This document shows, piece by piece, positions 57,530 to 64,000 of a DNA stretch of 64,000 bases. The notes beneath the pieces are model-generated. The model made no database searches. It was not told the origin of the DNA and was given only the letters and a program-made list of their open reading frames with translations. Position numbers and translations under genes: made by a program. The stretch is from Actinomycetes bacterium (GTDB taxonomy: Bacteria > Actinomycetota > Actinomycetes > Nanopelagicales > Nanopelagicaceae). Location of the stretch: NCBI GenBank assembly GCA_947383695.1, contig OX376642.1, positions 248,001-312,000 of the forward strand, in the 5' to 3' direction. How positions within the stretch are numbered: position 1 is the first letter of the stretch; the number at the start of each line of letters is the position of its first letter.

Positions 57530-58102
57530 ATGGTTAATTTAACGCGCATTTACACAAAGACTGGCGATGACGGAACAACATCCCTTGGAGACATGTCCCG
57601 TACCTCAAAAAATGACCCACGTCTTGAAGCGTATGCAACGGTCGATGAGGCGAACTCAACTATCGGTGTTGTTCTTGCAACCGATCAGTTAACCGAAGAT
57701 GTTCGCGCTCTTCTTGTGCGAATTCAAAATGATCTCTTCGATGTGGGTGCAGATCTTTGTACACCAGTTGTAGATTCACCAGCATTTGAGCCACTGCGCG
57801 TTCTTGAATCACAGATTACTTATTTAGAGGAACAAATCGATAAGTACAACGAGAACCTTGAGTCATTGCGTTCATTTGTATTGCCATCTGGAACTGCATC
57901 CGCAGCCCACCTTCATGTTGCACGCACCGTTGTTCGTCGCGCCGAGCGATGCACCTGGGCTGCCATTCACGCATTTGGTGGGGGAGTTAATCCATTAACT
58001 GCAAAGTATTTAAATCGTTGCTCTGATCTGCTCTTTGTGCTTGCACGTTTTGCCAATAAAGAGATCGGCGATCAGCTGTGGGTACCTGGAGCTAACCGCT
58101 AA
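57530..58102 (+). CDS. Cob(I)alamin adenosyltransferase, PduO type
   Basis: 190 residues; makes adenosylcobalamin from cob(I)alamin and ATP. The N-terminal TRIYTKTGDDGTTSLGDMSRTSK holds the ATP loop and RTVVRRAERCTW, LNRCSDLLFVLAR the active-site helices of the PduO/MMAB family. It is divergent from murA, 28 bp apart, as in many actinobacteria. No B12-dependent enzyme is in the window. Confidence 0.95.
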   Translation: MVNLTRIYTKTGDDGTTSLGDMSRTSKNDPRLEAYATVDEANSTIGVVLATDQLTEDVRALLVRIQNDLFDVGADLCTPVVDSPAFEPLRVLESQITYLEEQIDKYNENLESLRSFVLPSGTASAAHLHVARTVVRRAERCTWAAIHAFGGGVNPLTAKYLNRCSDLLFVLARFANKEIGDQLWVPGANR

Positions 58103-58695
58103 GGATTTACTGTGTAGGTAGTTCCCGGGACCTTTTCTTGCGGAACATCTTTGCGGCAAGAAGCCTTTATATTTGAGATTGAGTGCTCAAGCTCGATCGG
58201 CTCTTGGCTAATGATCAAAATTGTGGCGTACTTTTTTGCACCCGTTTCTCCGTAGGTTGTGCGCACCGTTCCAAAGGTTTTTTGTGTTTTGTCTTCAGCT
58301 GAGACAACACCTTTAACTGTTGAAGTTACGACCCACCAAGTACAGCCGGTCGTTGATGCAACCTGTACCGCGCCACAAGAAAACTTCTCACAAACAGGAA
58401 CATCATCAATCTTCTTGGCCAGGGCACGGGTTAAAACCTTGTCATTAGAAGCCAAGCCAACTAACTCTTTAGCTGTTGGAATCTTGGCATAGGTATTTCC
58501 ATCTTTGCTTTTAATAAAACCTTTAGGTGGCCACACTGGAGATGGTGACGGGGTTATCTTCGCCTTTGCCTTTGCAACGAACGTTGTTGGAGCAGAGTGA
58601 GCCGCTGGTGCCAACACAATAAGCGCCAGAATAAGTGCAATTACCCTCTTAATCGCGATCCCACTTGAACTTACGGACGCTGAAGAAAATACCAA
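58099..58695 (-). CDS. Hypothetical secreted protein
   Basis: 198 residues, unrecognised. A signal peptide (IKRVIALILALIVLAPAAHSA) begins only at about residue 15; the upstream residues come from the only ATG (58695), which overlaps the ABC permease gene by 47 bp. A non-ATG start (ATT/ATC) near residues 13-15 would give a normal signal peptide. The mature part, from about residue 36, is rich in Lys/Thr/Ser/Pro at first and has four Cys (CEKFSC, CTW, CRKD), suggesting disulphides. It follows the ABC permease on the same strand. Confidence 0.6.
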   Translation of the reverse strand: MVFSSASVSSSGIAIKRVIALILALIVLAPAAHSAPTTFVAKAKAKITPSPSPVWPPKGFIKSKDGNTYAKIPTAKELVGLASNDKVLTRALAKKIDDVPVCEKFSCGAVQVASTTGCTWWVVTSTVKGVVSAEDKTQKTFGTVRTTYGETGAKKYATILIISQEPIELEHSISNIKASCRKDVPQEKVPGTTYTVNP

Positions 58696-59455
58696 TTGCT
58701 AGCCACACCAGCAGAATGGCGGCGGTTCTTTCAGTCTCCCAACTCTTTGCAACCTCTTGAGTTGCAAATGAATCTGGCAAGAACACTGATCGCATACCCT
58801 GAGTCAGCCATTTCAGCGGGAAGATCGCAGCTACTTGTTGCATCCATAAAGGAAGTTGGGTGAAGACAAAGAAGACGCCGCTAAAGAACTGCAAAATGAT
58901 CACGATCGGAGAGACAACGGCGGATGCGCCACGGCCACTCTTTGGAACAATCGAAAAAGCAATTCCGAGCGCGGTCGAACAGGCACTTCCCAATAAAACT
59001 AACCATGTGAAGGTGAGCCACTTACCTGGATCTGTCGGCATCTCTAAGCCAAAGAAAAGCACACCAAAGCCCAATAGCAAGAGAATCTGAATAACCATAC
59101 TTGCAAAGATCAAGATTGCTTTTCCAATAAAGTAACTAGATGCTGGCATTGGGGTTCCGCGTAAGCGCTTCAAAGCACCAAAATCACGTTCCATTGGAAT
59201 TGTGATCGCCAATGCTTGAAAGCCGGTATTCACAAGACCAGATGCGATCATTCCAGCCACAAAGTACTGTGAAAAAGTCACACCCGGTGCAATTGTGTCC
59301 TTGAAAACTGAGCCAAAGATTGCAAGCAAGATAACTGGAAATAACAGGGTAAAGACAACTGATTCACGTTGACGCGCAAATTGGCGAATCTCTAAACCAC
59401 CGCGGCGAATACCTAATTGAAGTGCGCTAGGAATCTTATTCATTAGCGCCTCCAA
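58649..59455 (-). CDS. ABC-2 type permease
   Basis: 268-residue membrane protein with six helices of the ABC-2 export family; ERDFGALKRLRGTPMPASSYFIGK is the conserved cytosolic loop. Together with the adjacent ATPase it forms a DrrAB-type exporter of an unknown lipid or drug-like substrate. Its start overlaps the ATPase end by 20 bp. Confidence 0.92.
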   Translation of the reverse strand: MEALMNKIPSALQLGIRRGGLEIRQFARQRESVVFTLLFPVILLAIFGSVFKDTIAPGVTFSQYFVAGMIASGLVNTGFQALAITIPMERDFGALKRLRGTPMPASSYFIGKAILIFASMVIQILLLLGFGVLFFGLEMPTDPGKWLTFTWLVLLGSACSTALGIAFSIVPKSGRGASAVVSPIVIILQFFSGVFFVFTQLPLWMQQVAAIFPLKWLTQGMRSVFLPDSFATQEVAKSWETERTAAILLVWLAIGIFFSVRKFKWDRD

Positions 59456-60287
59456 TCATCTCTAGATAAATATCTTCAAGGGAAGGACGAGTCACAATAA
59501 GTTCTGGGATCTCTCCATTGAAGCTGGATGACAAGCTCGACACTAATGCGGTTGGGTTATCTGTCTTTTCAGATTTAATAGAATCCCCATCACGCCATTG
59601 AACCGTTGCTTGCGAGGTTGCACGCCCACCAAGTTCTGCCGGGGTTGAAACTTCAATGATTACGCCGTTGTTAATGACCGCAACGCGATCTGCTAGCGCC
59701 TCTGCCTCATCCAAGTAGTGGGTTGTGAGCAGAATCGAAGTTCCATCTGTTCGAAGCTGTTGAATTAAGGCCCAAAATGCCCGTCGTGCTTCGGGATCAA
59801 ACCCTGTTGTTGGCTCATCTAGGAATAAGAGCTCGGGATTGCCAATAATTCCTAAAGCCACATCCAAGCGACGACGTTGGCCACCTGAAAGATTTCGAAT
59901 TAATGCACCCTCTTTTTCCTTCAAACCTACGGAGTGAATGACCTCATCTACATTGCGAGGATTTGAGTAGTAACCACTGAAGTGTTTGATGGTTTCAATG
60001 ACAGTTAAATCACCAGCATCCGAGGAGCTTTGTAAAACAATTCCAATGCGATTGCGCCAGATGCGTGATTCATGGCCACGAGTTTGAGGATCAAAGCCAA
60101 GAACAGAGACAGACCCTGCATCGCGAGTTCGAAAACCTTCGAGAATTTCTACCGTTGTTGTTTTTCCCGCTCCATTTGGACCGAGTAGTGAAAAAATCTC
60201 ACCTTGTGCGATGGAAAGATCTAGCCCGCGCACAGCATGGACTTCGCCATAGCTTTTCTTTAGCCCTTTTACTTCGATGAGGCTCAT
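59436..60287 (-). CDS. ABC-2 exporter ATP-binding protein
   Basis: 283 residues: Walker A GPNGAGKTT, signature LSGGQRRRLD, Walker B LLFLDEPTTGFDPEARR and the DrrA/NatA-like C-terminal extension. Partner of the permease just downstream. It diverges from the small zinc-finger gene 30 bp away. Confidence 0.93.
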   Translation of the reverse strand: MSLIEVKGLKKSYGEVHAVRGLDLSIAQGEIFSLLGPNGAGKTTTVEILEGFRTRDAGSVSVLGFDPQTRGHESRIWRNRIGIVLQSSSDAGDLTVIETIKHFSGYYSNPRNVDEVIHSVGLKEKEGALIRNLSGGQRRRLDVALGIIGNPELLFLDEPTTGFDPEARRAFWALIQQLRTDGTSILLTTHYLDEAEALADRVAVINNGVIIEVSTPAELGGRATSQATVQWRDGDSIKSEKTDNPTALVSSLSSSFNGEIPELIVTRPSLEDIYLEMIGGANE

Positions 60288-60317
60288 GTGGCTACTTTAC
60301 TATGCGAAAATACACCT

Positions 60318-60635
60318 GTGAGCCCGCGTAGAAACTACCCAAAGAAGCGACAAAAGCCCGAAGAACCTCGGGAGATCAACATTGCCTCTACGGGTGAGAG
60401 CGTGGAAGAACATAATGATGGTGTGTACATCGTTCGACGTTTAACAGGTTCTGGCTCAACAAAACCCTATAGATGTCCAGGGTGCGATCAAATGATTCCA
60501 TTAGCGACTCCACACGTTGTTGCATGGAAAGAGTATGACGAGGATGGTCGTCGCCATTGGCACACAGCGTGTTGGTCTAAGAAAGATAAGCGTCGCCCAA
60601 ATACTGAGCGAACTAGAAACGCTCCACGATTCTAA
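60318..60635 (+). CDS. Small zinc-finger-like protein (actinobacterial 'ATP/GTP-binding protein' family)
   Basis: 105 residues from GTG 60318 (MSPRRNYPKKRQKPEE), the start shared by a conserved actinobacterial family commonly labelled ATP/GTP-binding protein although no P-loop is visible here. CPGCDQMIPLATPHVVAWKEYDEDGRRHWHTACW contains CxxC plus His and HTxC, a probable treble-clef-type zinc site. Ends are basic. The function is unknown; the annotation label should not be trusted. Confidence 0.8.
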   Translation: MSPRRNYPKKRQKPEEPREINIASTGESVEEHNDGVYIVRRLTGSGSTKPYRCPGCDQMIPLATPHVVAWKEYDEDGRRHWHTACWSKKDKRRPNTERTRNAPRF

Positions 60636-60656
60636 ATTTCACGGCAATTTATTGAA

Positions 60657-62126
60657 TTAACCTAAACGTCCCTTAAGAAACTTAGAAGCTCGAACGATCA
60701 ATCGATCTGTTCCAGCGGTGCGCTTGAAACTCAAAATCTTAAGTGGAAGATTGATGCGGGTTCTTACAACTGTTCGTGCATAGGTGTATTCAAGCAATCC
60801 TTCAGGACCATGGATTCGACCGTAACCACTGTCCTTAACGCCACCAAATGGCACAGATGAGATCGCTGCGAAGGAGAATGTCGAGTTAATTGCAACCATT
60901 CCGCAATGTAATTGAGAAGCGATCTTCTTGCCTTGACGCTTGGACCAAATATTTGCACCTAACCCGTAGCGAGAGTTATTGGATAGTTCAATCGCTTCCT
61001 TCATTGATTTAACACGGTTGATAATGATTATTGGCCCAAAGGTTTCTTCACGAACAGCAGCAGAGCTTTCAGGCACATCCACCAAAATTACTGGTTGGAC
61101 AAATGGTTCCTGAATCGATTTCATGCTTCCGTACGCGAACCTTCCACCATCTTTAATCGCAGCTTTAATATGAGATGAAATAACACCGATCTGAGATGGC
61201 ATGGTTGAAGCACCATAGTTACCCTCACCTGGCGCTGCAGCTGTAAGGGTTGACGCTAATGCGATCGACTTTTCAATAAAGATATCTGCAACCTTTTCAT
61301 CGACATACACACGTTCGGCACCAATGCAGGATTGACCCGCATTAGCCATGGCGGACCAGATAGTTGCATCTACCGCTCTATCGATATGTGCATCAGCTGC
61401 AACGATTACTGGATCTTTTCCGCCGCATTCAAGTACAACGGGGGTCATTTGTGTTGCACAGGCAGCGGCTACTAACTTTGCAGTACGCGTTGAACCTGTA
61501 AAGGAAAGTTTGTTAATTGCGGAAGTGCACAGTGCATTTCCGGTCTCACCTAATCCTGTGATGGTTGTGAAAATTCCAGCAAATGGTGCGATGGCGTTAA
61601 AGCTTTCATTGATCCACATTCCAACACCTGGCGTGTACTCGCTTGGCTTGAAAACAACGGTGTTTCCAGCGGCTAATGCATACGCGATTGAACCCATGGG
61701 AGTGAAGATCGGATAATTCCATGGTCCGATCACACCAACAACACCTAACGGTGAACGCTCGACAGTGGCAGACATATTGGCCATTAACGCACCTGGTGCA
61801 CGATGAGATGTGCGCATGATCTCTTCTGCATGCCGTGCGGCCCATCCGATGTGATTAACAGTATTAGAAACCTCTAATCGTGAATCACTGAGCGGCTTAC
61901 CTGTTTCCAACGAGATCAACTGTGCAATTTGCTCAACATTGTTAATGATGTAAGTGCTCCATGCGAGCAACGTTTTCTTTCGTCCACTAAACCCTAGTTT
62001 TACCCATCCATCAGATGCCTCGCGAGCTTGTTCAACGACACTGGCAACCTCCTTAGGAGTCATGATCGGATAGCGACCAACAACCTCGCCGGTAGAAGGA
62101 TTAAAGGAGTTAAAGGTTTTTGACAT
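60657..62126 (-). CDS. Aldehyde dehydrogenase (NAD(P)+)
   Basis: 489 residues of the ALDH superfamily, oxidising an aldehyde to the acid. NAD-loop FTGSTRTAKLVAAA, the general base in VLECGGKDP and the nucleophile Cys in NAGQSCIGAERVYV are present. FNPSTGEVVGRYP at the start and the closing YTYARTVVRTRI resemble succinate-semialdehyde or benzaldehyde-type members, but the substrate is open. ATG 62126 is chosen; the frame to 62270 overlaps the divergent hydrolase gene. Confidence 0.93.
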   Translation of the reverse strand: MSKTFNSFNPSTGEVVGRYPIMTPKEVASVVEQAREASDGWVKLGFSGRKKTLLAWSTYIINNVEQIAQLISLETGKPLSDSRLEVSNTVNHIGWAARHAEEIMRTSHRAPGALMANMSATVERSPLGVVGVIGPWNYPIFTPMGSIAYALAAGNTVVFKPSEYTPGVGMWINESFNAIAPFAGIFTTITGLGETGNALCTSAINKLSFTGSTRTAKLVAAACATQMTPVVLECGGKDPVIVAADAHIDRAVDATIWSAMANAGQSCIGAERVYVDEKVADIFIEKSIALASTLTAAAPGEGNYGASTMPSQIGVISSHIKAAIKDGGRFAYGSMKSIQEPFVQPVILVDVPESSAAVREETFGPIIIINRVKSMKEAIELSNNSRYGLGANIWSKRQGKKIASQLHCGMVAINSTFSFAAISSVPFGGVKDSGYGRIHGPEGLLEYTYARTVVRTRINLPLKILSFKRTAGTDRLIVRASKFLKGRLG

Positions 62127-62164
62127 GTCATAAAGCCTAGTCGTGTATCGATAGGATTTGAAGT

Positions 62165-62875
62165 ATGAGTCAGACGGTTCGCCCAAGCAGTGTCTTTGAT
62201 GCGGTGCGAACCCCCTTTCATCTTTTGACTGAAGATGGCATCGACTTAATCGGTGAAGTTGCCGCACCAATTAACGGTTCTAAGGGTGCGATTCTGTGCT
62301 TGCATCCGCTGCCAACAGCAGGCGGAATGATGGATAGTCATGTGTATAAAAAAGCTGCAAACCGGCTACCTGCAATGGCTGGAATAACTATTGTTCGTTT
62401 CAATACCCGTGGAACAACAAGTGAAGCAGGAACCAGTGCCGGAGAGTTTGATAATGGAAACACTGAACGTTTTGATGTTGAAGCAATGTTGCGTTACTGC
62501 TTTGATGATTTGAAGTTAGAGAATGTGTGGGTTACTGGATGGTCCTTTGGCACAGATCTTGCCTTACAGCATGCAAAGGATCCTCGTCATAAAGGTTTAA
62601 TTCTCTTGAGCCCGCCGCTTCGCACTACAACAAATGAACAGCTTGAGTATTGGAATTCAGACCCTCGACCAATAACCGCATTGGTTCCAGAACTTGATGA
62701 TTATTTACAACCAGAGGCAGCACGTGAAAGATTTGCAATCGTTCCAAAGATAAAGATAATTGCTGTCGATGAGGCAAAGCATTTGTGGCTTGGAGAACCA
62801 TCAGTCCACAGAGTTCTTTCGGAGATCACATCAATCGTTACGGGCGTAGCTACAACCCTTCCGCTTGAGTTTTAA
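62165..62875 (+). CDS. Alpha/beta hydrolase
   Basis: 236 residues. Nucleophile elbow GWSFGTD (GxSxG), an oxyanion-side HPLPTAGG near residue 43 (the LHPLPTAGGMMDSHV motif of the family) and a late His in DEAKHLW form the probable triad with an intervening Asp. The family occurs as small esterases; no substrate clue exists. It diverges from the aldehyde dehydrogenase and overlaps the permease end by 4 bp. Confidence 0.88.
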   Translation: MSQTVRPSSVFDAVRTPFHLLTEDGIDLIGEVAAPINGSKGAILCLHPLPTAGGMMDSHVYKKAANRLPAMAGITIVRFNTRGTTSEAGTSAGEFDNGNTERFDVEAMLRYCFDDLKLENVWVTGWSFGTDLALQHAKDPRHKGLILLSPPLRTTTNEQLEYWNSDPRPITALVPELDDYLQPEAARERFAIVPKIKIIAVDEAKHLWLGEPSVHRVLSEITSIVTGVATTLPLEF

Positions 62876-63999
62876 GCGTTATTTGCTCGAGGAATTACAA
62901 CTTCATCGAGAATCAAAATAATTGAGGCAGCTACTGGTACGGCTAACAAACCGCCCACTAAACCCAGAAGAGATGAGCCGATTAGGGCCGCAATAATTGT
63001 GACAGCACCCGGAACAGAAAGTGTGCGCTTCATGATGCGTGGAGTCACAACATAATTTTCTACTTGTACATAAACAACATATGCAACAAATGCAATTAAG
63101 CCGATAACCCATGATTGTGTGAGCGCAATCAAGGTGAAAATTCCACATCCTATGAAGTGGCCAATCAGAGGAATTAACGCCGCAACTAAGACAAACATTC
63201 CGATTGCAATCGGAGAAGGCAGGCCCAGAATCGTAGAGAGAATAGTTACAAACAAGGCCGCCATAGCTGCGATCAAAATCTGGCTTCCCACGAAAGAGCC
63301 TACGCGAGCAATAACAGCATGAGTTAAAAGCCCAACACGATCACGACGGCTAGCTGGAACTAAAGAAAGACCAAGGTTGATCGCTTGTGGAAGTGAGGTG
63401 ATGAAGTAAAGAGTTAACACCAAAATTGTAAGGGCGGTAAAGAACCCTGAAAGAACAGATTTTCCAACTCCGATGACTCCGCCAAATGTAGAAATCAACA
63501 AGGTTCCATCTGAGGTAATGGACTTCAAGCGAGTTTGCAAAGTATCAATTAAGCCGTATTGAGTATTGAGTTGCTTGATTGTTTCATTTTTCATCAAATC
63601 CTGAAGCAACTGTGGTGCATTCTCAATGAGATGAGTACCTTGGCTTATCACTGGTGGGATCACAACGAAGGAAAAGAAAATAACAAAGAGAATTACCGAT
63701 GAGAAAATAACGGTAACTGCAGCATTACGAGACAAATTACGTTTTCTTAGCGCTTCGACAGCAGGGTTCAAACCAGTAGCAAGGAACAATGCGATCAAAA
63801 TCAATACAAAGATCTGACTTACGCTAGCCAGTGCACGCATGAGCACGATCGCTGTGAGCGCACCCAACGTTGCAATAAACCCAAAGTAGAAGGGATGAGA
63901 TCGGTTGATCGGAGCGCCTAACGTTCCATAATCTGCAGCGATCTTCTCTGCCTTCGGTGATCGAGTAGTTGCCTTCTTGATGCGCGCTGTAATAGCCAT
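62872..63999 (-). CDS. AI-2E / PerM family transporter
   Basis: 375 residues, 7-8 membrane helices; motifs such as LIALFLATGLNPAVEALRKR and the C-terminal VAYVVYVQVENYVVTPRIMKRTL are typical of AI-2E-type permeases. Members transport autoinducer-2 or ions in various bacteria; here the substrate is unknown. The ATG at 63997-63999 is at the window edge, so an upstream start cannot be excluded. Confidence 0.88.
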   Translation of the reverse strand: MAITARIKKATTRSPKAEKIAADYGTLGAPINRSHPFYFGFIATLGALTAIVLMRALASVSQIFVLILIALFLATGLNPAVEALRKRNLSRNAAVTVIFSSVILFVIFFSFVVIPPVISQGTHLIENAPQLLQDLMKNETIKQLNTQYGLIDTLQTRLKSITSDGTLLISTFGGVIGVGKSVLSGFFTALTILVLTLYFITSLPQAINLGLSLVPASRRDRVGLLTHAVIARVGSFVGSQILIAAMAALFVTILSTILGLPSPIAIGMFVLVAALIPLIGHFIGCGIFTLIALTQSWVIGLIAFVAYVVYVQVENYVVTPRIMKRTLSVPGAVTIIAALIGSSLLGLVGGLLAVPVAASIILILDEVVIPRANNA

Positions 64000-64000
64000 A

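Noticed and set aside
60318-60635. ATP/GTP-binding annotation
   Set aside because: No Walker A or GTPase motif is present; a zinc-finger-like site is all that is visible.

Overview
This window looks like part of the chromosome of a small, streamlined, free-living actinobacterium, most likely a freshwater planktonic acI-type organism ('Ca. Nanopelagicales', Planktophila/Nanopelagicus-like). The reasons are an actinorhodopsin gene (28843-29607), actinobacterial signature families (DUF5679, DUF3039, DUF2017, DUF222-HNH), actinobacterial gene orders (ftsE-ftsX-smpB-ssrA; clpS-DUF2017-murI-rph-rdgB; argS-lysA-hom-thrC-thrB-rho-rpmE-prfA-prmC; glyA-wecA-like-atp operon-murA), a base composition visibly less GC-rich than most Actinobacteria, and very short intergenic gaps. 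The genus is an inference; no rRNA is present to settle it.

Layout. 1-4.5 kb: a YgjP-like metallopeptidase, a DUF5679 zinc-ribbon protein, an RRE/E1-like (TOMM cyclodehydratase partner-type) protein and four Tad-pilus-like small membrane proteins without any Tad ATPase or platform gene. 4.5-8.5 kb: prfB, ftsEX, smpB and tmRNA. 8.6-13.4 kb: an accessory stretch (small hypothetical, TMEM175-like channel, membrane protein, GNAT acetyltransferase, HNH/DUF222 nuclease, pirin); the pirin gene is bracketed by two inverted copies of a roughly 122-bp hairpin repeat. 13.5-17.3 kb: argF and the three-gene proton-translocating transhydrogenase, on the minus strand. 17.4-23.5 kb: DUF3039, a secreted GH18 protein, clpS, DUF2017, murI, rph, rdgB and a Lys/Ala-rich histone-H1-like membrane protein. 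23.5-28.6 kb: an acyltransferase, a coiled-coil protein with an H1-like tail, a hemolysin-III protein and a DUF885 peptidase. 28.8-30.5 kb: actinorhodopsin, two small proteins and tRNA-Leu(UAG). 30.6-35.0 kb: xylose isomerase facing a xylFGH-type ABC transporter. 35.2-48.7 kb: argS, lysA, the threonine genes, rho, rpmE, prfA, prmC, a YrdC-domain protein, glyA and a WecA/TagO-like transferase. 48.7-56.2 kb: the complete F1Fo ATP synthase operon. 56.2-64 kb: murA, a cobalamin adenosyltransferase, an ABC-2 exporter, an aldehyde dehydrogenase, an alpha/beta hydrolase and an AI-2E-type permease.

How it fits together: light-driven proton pumping by actinorhodopsin, the proton-coupled transhydrogenase and the F1Fo ATP synthase form a proton-motive-force economy, while the xylose genes point to uptake of plant- or algae-derived sugar. 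Translation termination and rescue (prfA, prfB, prmC, smpB, ssrA) and N-end-rule proteolysis (clpS) are also here. I saw no CRISPR array, transposase, integrase or prophage. The less ordinary points are the inverted hairpin repeats around the pirin gene, the two proteins with histone-H1-like Lys/Ala tracts, the orphan RRE-E1/pilin-like cluster, a divergent YrdC protein, and several palindromes or leader structures at promoters.
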